Origin: Tunturibacter gelidoferens
GTDB taxonomy: Bacteria > Acidobacteriota > Terriglobia > Terriglobales > Acidobacteriaceae
NCBI RefSeq assembly: GCF_040358255.1
Contig: NZ_CP132938.1
Coordinates: 2,666,001-2,730,000 of the forward strand
Length of the DNA stretch: 64,000 bases
Reading direction: 5' to 3'
Part shown: positions 57,730 to 64,000 of the stretch, piece by piece
How the letters are laid out: each line of letters opens with the position of its first letter
How positions within the stretch are numbered: the first letter of the stretch is position 1
Notes under the pieces: generated by a model
The model's database searches: none
What the model saw: the letters and a program-made list of their open reading frames with translations, nothing else
Told to the model about the DNA's origin: nothing
Translations under genes and position numbers: made by a program

Positions 57730-57757
57730 AACGCGCCGATGTTCCTGTCGGCGCGTT
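57730..57757. terminator. Terminator between ompA-type gene and DUF3311 gene
   Basis: AACGCGCCGA (57730-57739) pairs perfectly with TCGGCGCGTT (57748-57757) around 8 nt. Short T-runs follow on both strands, so it may serve both convergent genes. Confidence 0.7.
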
Positions 57758-57813
57758 CATCTTTAACCCCGACCCCATGGTGGAAAAGCACCAAGAGTGC
57801 CCGACTCCAGAGA

Positions 57814-58053
57814 CTACGTTTTGAGTTTGCGATAGACGATAGCCAAAAGCACAGAGGCCAGGATGACCCACGCAAACTGATACCAATAGAAAAACGGAAA
57901 GCCCCAGAGCGCCGGTGTTGAACGCGCATAGACGATCGGGAAACACAGTCCAAGATAAGGCAGTAGGAGCAGTAGCACCCAGCGGCTCCTGCGTTGCCTC
58001 GGTTTAAAGTTCGCTTCCTGCTCTGGCACCATATGGTGCAAAGGATAATGCAT
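57814..58053 (-). CDS. DUF3311 small membrane protein
   Basis: A 79-aa protein with two helices and the DUF3311 pattern: LLLLLPYLGLCFPIVYARSTP, then FPFFYWYQFAWVILASVLLAIVY, cited by their landmark residues PYLGL and FFYWYQF. The family normally sits beside a sodium:solute symporter, but none is adjacent here. ATG 58053 has GAGG three bases upstream; ATG 58032 is an alternative. A palindrome (58026-58039) overlaps its 5' end. Confidence 0.8.
   Translation of the reverse strand: MHYPLHHMVPEQEANFKPRQRRSRWVLLLLLPYLGLCFPIVYARSTPALWGFPFFYWYQFAWVILASVLLAIVYRKLKT
58026..58039. promoter_or_regulatory. 14-bp perfect palindrome at the DUF3311/mazG boundary
   Basis: GCACCATATGGTGC is perfect, lies inside the start of the DUF3311 gene and about 72 nt upstream of the mazG ATG. 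A possible operator for the divergent pair. Confidence 0.3.
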
Positions 58054-58110
58054 TTACCTCGAGGCCGGAAACCATGTCGTCGACTAGTTCATCGGGTAAA
58101 GTTGAAATAT

Positions 58111-58968
58111 ATGTCCGAGTCTAGCCCGGAGAGTCTCCCGCAAGATGTCGCTTCACCTACAGCGGACCCAATCGCTGAGGCCGTAGCGATCATGGCACGT
58201 CTGCGCGCACCCGATGGTTGCCCCTGGGATCGCGAGCAGACCTTCGACTCCATCAAGCGACATACGCTTGAGGAGACCTACGAGGTCTTCGATGCTATCG
58301 AGCGCCACGCGTGGCCCGACCTTAAGGATGAGCTCGGCGATCTCCTCCTCCAGGTGCTCTTCTACGCTCAGATGGCCTCCGAGGCGGGCTACTTCACGAT
58401 CCAGGATGTAGCTGAAAATCTGAACACGAAGTTGATTCGCCGCCATCCGCACATCTTTGCCGACGCTGAGGCGACTGATTCCAACGCCGTTCTGCGCAAC
58501 TGGGAAAAGATCAAACAGACTGAAAAGAAGGGATCTGCATCCACGCAAACCTCCATGCTCGACGATATCCCTCGCTCGATGCCGGCCGTTATGGAAGCGG
58601 GCAAACTCGGCTCCCGCGCCGCAAAAGTAGGATTTGACTGGCCCAACCCGGACGGACTCTTCGACAAGCTGCACGAGGAGATCGGCGAACTCAAGGCCGA
58701 GTTGGATCCCGCCTTAGCCGCAAGCTCCATGACCGCAATCGAAGCAGAGCTGGGAGACATTCTCTTCACGGTCGTCAACCTCGCCCGACACCTCAGGGTC
58801 GACCCCGAATCTGCCCTGCGTGCTACGAATGCAAAGTTTCGCCGCCGCTTCGCCGCAATGGAGTCTGCTGCAGGCAATAGCGCTGCGCTGGCGGCTTCCA
58901 CCCCGGAGCAGCTCGAAATACTATGGAACCAAGCTAAGAACGCCTCTACCGAACCGACAAGGTCATGA
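58111..58968 (+). CDS. mazG: Nucleoside triphosphate pyrophosphohydrolase MazG
   Basis: A 285-aa house-cleaning enzyme that turns NTPs or dNTPs to monophosphates. Two MazG repeats are present: LRAPDGCPWDREQTFDSIK with EETYEVFDAIE and DELGDLLLQVLFYAQMA, and the second with EEIGELKAEL and EAELGDILFTVVNLARHL. ATG 58111 is chosen since homologues begin near here; the upstream in-frame region looks noncoding. The stop overlaps the next start (ATGA). Confidence 0.94.
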   Translation: MSESSPESLPQDVASPTADPIAEAVAIMARLRAPDGCPWDREQTFDSIKRHTLEETYEVFDAIERHAWPDLKDELGDLLLQVLFYAQMASEAGYFTIQDVAENLNTKLIRRHPHIFADAEATDSNAVLRNWEKIKQTEKKGSASTQTSMLDDIPRSMPAVMEAGKLGSRAAKVGFDWPNPDGLFDKLHEEIGELKAELDPALAASSMTAIEAELGDILFTVVNLARHLRVDPESALRATNAKFRRRFAAMESAAGNSAALAASTPEQLEILWNQAKNASTEPTRS

Positions 58969-59732
58969 ACGCCAGTCCTCAGACAGCTATCCACATCCAA
59001 TCCCTTACCAGCCTCGAACACTTTGAGCGCTGCGTCGTCCTCCAGCTCGAAGTCTGGGGCTACAGTGACGGCGATGTGATCCCCCGGCGGGTCTTCGTAG
59101 TTGCACAGCGCATCGGCGGGCAGGTGCTGGGAGCTTTCGCTGGCGATACCCTCGTCGGATTCGCTATGTCCCTCCCTGGCTACCGCGAAGGCAAGTCTTA
59201 TCTCCACTCCCACATGCTCGCCGTCCTCCCGCAGTATCGCAACGCGGGCATCGGCCGCCGGCTCAAGCTCGCCCAGCGCGACGAGGCCATCGCCCGCGGC
59301 TTCGACCTGATGGAGTGGACCTTCGATCCTCTGGAGATCAGGAACTCTCATCTGAACATCAGCCGGCTCGGCGCTATCGTTCGACGCTACCAGGCCGACT
59401 TTTACGGGCCTTCCTCCTCCCCGTTGCAGGGTGGCCTCCCGACCGATAGGCTATACGCGGAGTGGTGGCTGCGCTCCCGGCACGTAACCGATCTGCTAAA
59501 AGGCGAGCCTCAGTCCCAGCCGATTCTTGAACGCATCACGGTCCCGCACACCATCTACCAATGGAAGCAGGACCCTCAGCAACGAGGCCTCGCCAGAACC
59601 CTCCAGAGCAACAACCGGACGGCCCTCGAATCGGCGTTTCAACGCGGATTGGCCGTCGTCGGGTACGAACGGGATACACAGGGCAACGGCAGCTTCCTCC
59701 TCGGTCCCTGGAATAACACCTCGGAGATCTGA
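58965..59732 (+). CDS. GNAT-family acyltransferase (COG3375-like)
   Basis: A 255-aa acyl-CoA-dependent transferase. The acyl-CoA loop follows MLAVLPQYRNAGIGRRLK, and WTFDPLEIRNSHLNI is characteristic of this subfamily. Overlaps mazG by four bases and stands 91 nt before an OSBS/NSAR-family gene. In Geobacillus kaustophilus a related transferase next to NSAR succinylates D-amino acids, so this enzyme may be an amino acid N-succinyltransferase; that is inference. Confidence 0.82.
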   Translation: MNASPQTAIHIQSLTSLEHFERCVVLQLEVWGYSDGDVIPRRVFVVAQRIGGQVLGAFAGDTLVGFAMSLPGYREGKSYLHSHMLAVLPQYRNAGIGRRLKLAQRDEAIARGFDLMEWTFDPLEIRNSHLNISRLGAIVRRYQADFYGPSSSPLQGGLPTDRLYAEWWLRSRHVTDLLKGEPQSQPILERITVPHTIYQWKQDPQQRGLARTLQSNNRTALESAFQRGLAVVGYERDTQGNGSFLLGPWNNTSEI

Positions 59733-59823
59733 CATATCAGCACACCGATTCGCAGTACAATTTCACTGAGCCACGCCCACCAGACCCGCCGCGATCCAGC
59801 AATTCGGAAAGACAGGACTGCAC

Positions 59824-60954
59824 ATGCTCAACATCGATGCGATTCACCTCCGAGAGATCAACCTGCCCTTAGCTCATCCCTTCGAGACCAGCTTCGGCAT
59901 CACCACCAGCCGCCGTATCCTCCTGATCGAACTGGAATCCGAAGGCCTCACCGCGTGGGGAGAGTGCGTCGCCGGTGAACACCCCTACTTCAGCGACGAG
60001 ACCATCGACACAGCCTGGATCATCACCGAGTCTGAGCTTGCCCCGCGTCTGCTCGAAGCTGATGTGGAACGCGGCGGGGACTGCCCGAACATCTTCAGGC
60101 AAGTCCGCGGCCATCGCATGGCCAAGGCCGCGCTCGAAAACGCAGTATGGGACCTCGAAGCGCAGGCTAGGCGCGTCTCCCTGGCTGAACTCCTTGGCGG
60201 GACACGCGGCGTCATCCCCTGCGGAGTCTCGATTGGCATTCAACCCTCGCCCGACCATCTGATGGACAAAATCGCCACCGAACTCGCGGCAGGCTACCAG
60301 CGCATCAAGCTGAAATGCAAGCCAGGCTGGGACGTCAATATCTTCGAAGCCGTCCGCGACCGGTGGCCCGACATCACCCTCAGTTGCGATGCCAACTCCG
60401 CCTACCGCATGAAGGACCTTGAAAATATCGTCGACTGGGACCGCTTCAACCTGCTCATGATCGAGCAGCCCCTCTGGTACGACGACTTCTACTTCCACTC
60501 CATGCTGCAGAAGCGCCTGGAAACCGCAATCTGCCTCGATGAATCCATCCGCAACCGACGCGACGCTCTCGCTGCGATCGACATGGAGTCCTGCCGCATC
60601 ATCAACATCAAAGTCGGCCGTGTCGGTGGTTTCAGCGAGGCCGTCGCCGTTCACAACGCGGCAGAGGAACGCGGGATCCCCGTCTGGTGTGGCGGCATGC
60701 TGGAGACTGGTATTGGTCGATCCCACAACATCGCCCTCGCATCCCTGCCCAACTTCTCTCTTCCCGGCGACGTCTCCGCCTCCAGCCGCTATTGGGCACA
60801 GGACATCATCGAGCCACAGGTCACCGTCAGTGCCAAGGGCGAGATCGCGGTACCAACCACGATTGGCAGAGGCTTCGAAGTACAGCGCGACCGCGTCGAG
60901 TCCCTCACTGTGCGCCGACAAACACTCCACGCCAAGGCTCGTGTAACAGCGTGA
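59824..60954 (+). CDS. menC: o-Succinylbenzoate synthase / N-succinylamino acid racemase
   Basis: A 376-aa enolase-superfamily enzyme. The catalytic set is complete: Lys162 and Lys164 (IKLKCKP), metal ligands Asp189, Glu214 and Asp239, and Lys263. The C-terminal CGGMLETGIGRSHN also fits the OSBS/NSAR family. Members either make o-succinylbenzoate for menaquinone or racemise N-succinylamino acids; many do both. The GNAT gene before it favours the amino acid role; no other men genes are here. The name menC is therefore provisional. Confidence 0.88.
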   Translation: MLNIDAIHLREINLPLAHPFETSFGITTSRRILLIELESEGLTAWGECVAGEHPYFSDETIDTAWIITESELAPRLLEADVERGGDCPNIFRQVRGHRMAKAALENAVWDLEAQARRVSLAELLGGTRGVIPCGVSIGIQPSPDHLMDKIATELAAGYQRIKLKCKPGWDVNIFEAVRDRWPDITLSCDANSAYRMKDLENIVDWDRFNLLMIEQPLWYDDFYFHSMLQKRLETAICLDESIRNRRDALAAIDMESCRIINIKVGRVGGFSEAVAVHNAAEERGIPVWCGGMLETGIGRSHNIALASLPNFSLPGDVSASSRYWAQDIIEPQVTVSAKGEIAVPTTIGRGFEVQRDRVESLTVRRQTLHAKARVTA

Positions 60955-60960
60955 TTCGCC

Positions 60961-61872
60961 CTACCGGTCCGGCAAAGGCGTATTCAGCATCATGCGAATG
61001 GCGTCCTGGTAGCTCATCGGCCCAAGCTTTTGGAAGTCGCTGGCCGTGGACTCGGTATGCACGTTTACCGTCTTCAACATCAGCGCTCTCACGCTCAGCT
61101 TCATCGAAAAGTAAGTGAAGATCCATCTGTTCTCACTAATATTGGTCTGATCCAGCACCAGTTTGCCTCCGGGATAGATATGCGCCAGCATGCCCCAGCC
61201 GAAGTTCACCCCACGCGAGATCGTCCCCTCCATGCGAACCAGATAATGCGACTTGGCATCGATCCAGACTCTTCCCTCGAGCCCCGTCAGTGCCTCGGCT
61301 TCGGTATTTGGCGGATTGAACTTCGGGTTCGGCTTGTAGTCGATTACGATCTCCCGCGCGCCGCCGTTTTTGCCGGACTGCGGCTGCCCCGGGGTGTAGG
61401 TATAAATCGCCGCATCTGGCATCAAAGGCACTAACTTGTCCGCCATCTTCCGCTCCGAGTCGCTATTCCGAATATGCCTGAAGTAGGCTGACGGCGACGC
61501 GATCATGTCGTTCAGCCGTTGCCGCTCGCTTTTATCCTGCTCCTCAGTCAGCGGTTTTCCCTCCCTCATAATCAGACGCGCCACAGTCCCGTCTTTACTT
61601 TCAACGACGTCGCGAACAACGTCGCCCTTCTCGCTGAGTGTGTGGGTGCGATACCGCAGGTACGAGTCGTTGTGGTGAAGCGCTATTAGTTCATTCTTCG
61701 ACGCGTCGACTACCCACGAACGGGGTGGCACCGTTAGCAGGGCCGCCTCATCTACATCTTTCGTCGTAGCGACACTCTGTGCGCTTGTTACCCCCCCAGC
61801 TATGGTCAACAGCAATAGGACAGATCCAACGACGGTCCGCTTCCGCGACCTCCCGTGCCCTGAAACTGCCAT
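60961..61872 (-). CDS. Exported protein of unknown function
   Basis: A 303-aa protein with a signal peptide (about 1-32, TSAQ-SV after a basic N-terminus). The region with VWIDAKSHYLVRMEGTISRG resembles lipid- or lipoprotein-binding LolA/LolB-like folds, where a beta half-barrel is expected. ATG 61872 is chosen; an earlier in-frame start would add 19 residues ahead of the signal. No Shine-Dalgarno sequence is evident. Convergent with menC, 6 nt apart. Confidence 0.7.
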   Translation of the reverse strand: MAVSGHGRSRKRTVVGSVLLLLTIAGGVTSAQSVATTKDVDEAALLTVPPRSWVVDASKNELIALHHNDSYLRYRTHTLSEKGDVVRDVVESKDGTVARLIMREGKPLTEEQDKSERQRLNDMIASPSAYFRHIRNSDSERKMADKLVPLMPDAAIYTYTPGQPQSGKNGGAREIVIDYKPNPKFNPPNTEAEALTGLEGRVWIDAKSHYLVRMEGTISRGVNFGWGMLAHIYPGGKLVLDQTNISENRWIFTYFSMKLSVRALMLKTVNVHTESTASDFQKLGPMSYQDAIRMMLNTPLPDR

Positions 61873-62082
61873 GAATCGGGGCTTGCTGACTGAAGCCCCC
61901 CTACATGCGTCCACGGTAGTTCTTCCCAATCCACACCTCTCGTCTCTCCATTCTATGGTTCTCTCCTATGACTCACGAGGCCCGACAAAGGATGCGCGGT
62001 TTGCCTCACGGCATCAGCTTGGGTATAGTTCGGGCAAGGTGCATGTGAAGCAGGCAGGACCTCAAGGGAGAACAAATCGATT

Positions 62083-62505
62083 ATGAAACCAGCAGAGGGT
62101 TCCACCGTCATCGGTAAGTCGGTCGTCATCCGCGGAGAACTCTCCGGCGATGAAGACCTCTACATCGACGGAGACATTGAAGGGACCATCACTCTCAAAG
62201 AGAGCGGTTTGACCATAGGACCCAACGCTCGGGTACGGGCCGACATCAGCGTCCGCGATGTCACCGTCTTCGGTCATCTTACCGGCAACGTTCAAGCGAC
62301 GGGTCGCGTCGACCTGCGCCAGTCAGCAATCGTAAACGGAGATATCCTTGCCGGCAGGCTCTGCATTGAAGAGAGCGCGATCTTGAAGGGAAGCGTCGAA
62401 CTCAAAGCAAACTCTGAAGGGAAGCCGAAGTCCTCAACTCCAGTTGCGACGCACTCCGCCCCAGTCGAGTCGGGCGCTCCTCTGTTCTCTCAACCACAGG
62501 CCTAG
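62083..62505 (+). CDS. Bactofilin-family cytoskeletal protein
   Basis: A 140-aa polymer-forming protein (DUF583). A central right-handed beta-helix (about 8-112) shows turns like GDEDLYIDGDIEGTI, TGNVQATGRVDL and NGDILAGRL, followed by a disordered Ser/Pro tail. Bactofilins form filaments that place envelope or chromosome-segregation proteins. GGGAG stands about 11 nt upstream. The methyltransferase gene follows after 23 nt. Confidence 0.93.
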   Translation: MKPAEGSTVIGKSVVIRGELSGDEDLYIDGDIEGTITLKESGLTIGPNARVRADISVRDVTVFGHLTGNVQATGRVDLRQSAIVNGDILAGRLCIEESAILKGSVELKANSEGKPKSSTPVATHSAPVESGAPLFSQPQA

Positions 62506-62528
62506 GACCAGAAAGGGAAGCGGGCTCA

Positions 62529-63167
62529 ATGCGCAGCCTTTTCGGCGGTAGCGATAGTACAAGTACTCAACGAAGTGGCGACACCGGTCGTATTCCGCGT
62601 CACTCCAGCGGGTGGAAAGAGCTGTTGAAGCATCTCCAGACGCAGGAATCACTGCGCATCCTCGACATCGGACCAACGTCGTCCACCAACATCAACTACA
62701 TCACCAGCCTCGGCCACAGCATCTATATGGCGAGCGTTGTAGACGAAGCCTCCAAACCGGAGTGGCTTACTCCCGGCGAAGAGGGGCAGGAACCTAAGTT
62801 TGATGTGGATCGTTTTCTCGAGAGCAATCTCAATTTTTCCGGTCGCGTGTTCGACGTCGTCATCTTTTGGGACACGGCGGACTATCTGCCCGAACCCCTG
62901 ATAGGGCCTGTACTATCCCGTATCCACAAGGTGCTGCAACCGGGAGGCCTTATGCTTGCTTTCTTTCACCAGACAAGCAGTCCCGAGACCTTCTTCTGTC
63001 GATATCATCTGACCGATACCGATGTAGTTGAGATGCAGCGTGCAGGAAACTATCCATTGCTTAACATCTTCAACAATCGCAAGATCGAAAACCTGCTCAG
63101 CGAGTTTAGTAATTTCCGATTTTTCCTCGCAAAAGACAGTCTTCGCGAGGTCATTATCACCCGGTAA
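62529..63167 (+). CDS. Class I SAM-dependent methyltransferase
   Basis: A 212-aa protein with a Rossmann-like methyltransferase fold: ILDIGPTSSTNINYI in place of the usual glycine-rich motif I, DVVIFWDTADYLPEPL in motif IV, and KVLQPGGLMLAFFHQ after it. Motif I is degenerate (GPTSST), so binding of SAM is not certain. The N-terminus has a Ser/Thr/Gly-rich tail. Same strand as the bactofilin, 23 nt downstream, and ended by a strong terminator. Confidence 0.82.
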   Translation: MRSLFGGSDSTSTQRSGDTGRIPRHSSGWKELLKHLQTQESLRILDIGPTSSTNINYITSLGHSIYMASVVDEASKPEWLTPGEEGQEPKFDVDRFLESNLNFSGRVFDVVIFWDTADYLPEPLIGPVLSRIHKVLQPGGLMLAFFHQTSSPETFFCRYHLTDTDVVEMQRAGNYPLLNIFNNRKIENLLSEFSNFRFFLAKDSLREVIITR

Positions 63168-63207
63168 TAAGATAAGCCTGAATCTTCGCGCGGAATCGCA
63201 CGCGTCT

Positions 63208-63249
63208 AAAGAAAATAAGGCGCCTCGACTAGAGGCGCCTTATTTCTTT
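63208..63249. terminator. Bidirectional terminator
   Basis: Arms 63208-63226 and 63232-63249 pair along 18 bp with one bulged A, around 5 nt. The GC-rich core GGCGCCTC is flanked by A- and T-runs, so it can stop transcription in both directions, between the methyltransferase gene and the convergent AT-hook gene. Confidence 0.9.
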
Positions 63250-63270
63250 AGCGGAAATTCCAGAAAAACT

Positions 63271-63531
63271 CTATCCCTTCGCACTCTGTTTGCGGCGGTC
63301 TGCCCAGCGCTTCTTCATCGCATCGGCGATTCGTTTACGGCCCTCAGGGCTCAATTTGCGTTTGCGAGGGGCGGTTGCTGCTGGCGTTGCGGCAGCGGCG
63401 TTCTTACTGCCTTTGGGACGGCCAGGGCCCGTTCGCTTTGCTGTTGCCGTCGTCCCCCCCAGTAGCGCGCGCGCCTGCTGAAGCTTCACGATCTGTGCAT
63501 CAATCTCGGCAATAATACGGCTAACTTCCAC
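63271..63531 (-). CDS. Small AT-hook protein, probably DNA-binding
   Basis: An 86-aa basic protein. A short N-terminal helix (EVSRIIAEIDAQIVKLQQAR) could dimerise. An AT-hook-like GPGRPKGSK follows, then an Ala/Pro/Thr-rich linker, then LSPEGRKRIADAMKKRWADR, a basic helix seen in histone-like tails. A nucleoid or regulatory role is inference. The C-terminus ends AKG. Terminator downstream. Confidence 0.75.
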   Translation of the reverse strand: MEVSRIIAEIDAQIVKLQQARALLGGTTATAKRTGPGRPKGSKNAAAATPAATAPRKRKLSPEGRKRIADAMKKRWADRRKQSAKG

Positions 63532-63659
63532 GTGTTACCTCCAGTGGCATCACTAGGTCGAGTTACTCGAGGGTGTATCTGCTTCGACTAATTCTTCTTG
63601 CCACCTAATGACGATACAGAAGTAACTAACGTGATGCAAACAAGAAGTAACTCATCCGA

Positions 63660-64000
63660 CTATTTCGTTTTAGCCGCAGTCACTTTAAGGTCTTCGGCTC
63701 TATGTCCTGTTTTGGGAGCGCGGATCGCATATCCCGGTCCGGCTTCATCCAACTCTTCGTGCCGCGAGCCCCCCAAACCACGACGATGATGCGACTCATC
63801 AATGCACCGTTGCAGATCTTCCAGGGTTCCTTGTTTGTCTCGTGCAAACTCAGTCGCCATGCGGGTCAGGGCATATGCGAGTATGTCGCTGTGGTGGAGG
63901 TCCTGCATATCGGGCGCGCGACGAATGTTGAGCCACAAACGGTGTACAAGCTGCACTTCGTGCGGTTCGATAGTAGGTGCATGCGGACCTATGTGGAAGC
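63660..64000 (-). CDS. C-terminal part of an unknown protein, cut by the window edge
   Basis: The minus-strand frame is open from the stop at 63660 to the edge, so this is the end of a longer gene; a GTG at 63956 is only an internal codon. The visible part contains VQLVHRLWLNIRR, LHHSDILAYALTRMATEFARD and a charged tail. The helical pattern is regular. I recognise no family with confidence. Confidence 0.55.
   Translation of the reverse strand, partial: FHIGPHAPTIEPHEVQLVHRLWLNIRRAPDMQDLHHSDILAYALTRMATEFARDKQGTLEDLQRCIDESHHRRGLGGSRHEELDEAGPGYAIRAPKTGHRAEDLKVTAAKTK

Noticed and set aside
57693-57953. Minus-strand frames overlapping the DUF3311 gene
   Set aside because: They run out of frame through the terminator, whereas the DUF3311 frame has a recognisable family pattern.
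59869-60930. Long minus-strand open frame opposite menC
   Set aside because: Shadow frame; the menC catalytic residues are complete on the other strand.

Overview
The window looks like chromosomal DNA from an acidobacterium of class Terriglobia (Acidobacteriaceae; Edaphobacter, Granulicella or Terriglobus-like). This is inferred from GC-rich coding sequence, frequent GTG and TTG starts, and several secreted or membrane proteins of a type I associate with that group (the 274-aa protein at 13674-14498, the HK-linked lipoprotein at 4162-4740, the small AT-hook protein at 63271-63531). No rRNA, intact tRNA, CRISPR array, transposase or integrase is visible. Genes are closely packed and many overlap by 1-8 bases.

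Layout. 1-5.9 kb: a REP-like repeat, a rhodanese, a sigma-54 two-component operon (regulator, sensor kinase, lipoprotein) and a secreted double cupredoxin with a near-consensus sigma-70 promoter. 6-16.4 kb: secA, small secreted and membrane proteins, a divergent MarR/MFS efflux pair that shares a perfect 41-bp palindrome covering both start sites, then a methyltransferase, a DUF488 protein and a cupin. 16.5-24.3 kb: M20 peptidase, mobA, an MlaF-like ATPase, and an operon of polyprenyl-phosphate sugar transferase, nadE and a DsbA-like protein. 24.3-28 kb: ctaB with a DUF420 protein and a small membrane protein (cytochrome oxidase assembly), then lysS.

28-44 kb is the energy core. A short F0 operon (atpZ, atpI, atpB, atpE) on the plus strand converges on a nuo operon on the minus strand. 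The nuo order is A, C, D, a 100-aa unknown, E, F, G, H, J, K, L, M, N. nuoB and nuoI are absent from their usual places. Between the two operons lies a terminator followed by a 205-bp nest of inverted repeats.

44-64 kb holds a prepilin peptidase, an RcnR-type metal regulator divergent from a porin gene, thiG behind a structured leader with mutually exclusive hairpins and a possible leader peptide, ruvC, rsmA, glgA, an amino acid permease, a YpfJ-type metallopeptidase, uvrC, an OmpA-type lipoprotein with a textbook sigma-54 promoter, a DUF3311 protein, mazG, a GNAT/OSBS pair (possible N-succinylamino acid metabolism or menaquinone synthesis), a bactofilin and a methyltransferase. A gene cut by the right edge ends the window.

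The strongest candidates for undescribed biology are the thiG leader, the shared MarR/MFS palindrome, the atpE/nuoN inverted-repeat nest, the nuo operon without nuoB/nuoI but with an extra coupled gene, and the RcnR-like operator next to a porin. All functions are assigned by reading motifs; no database search was run.
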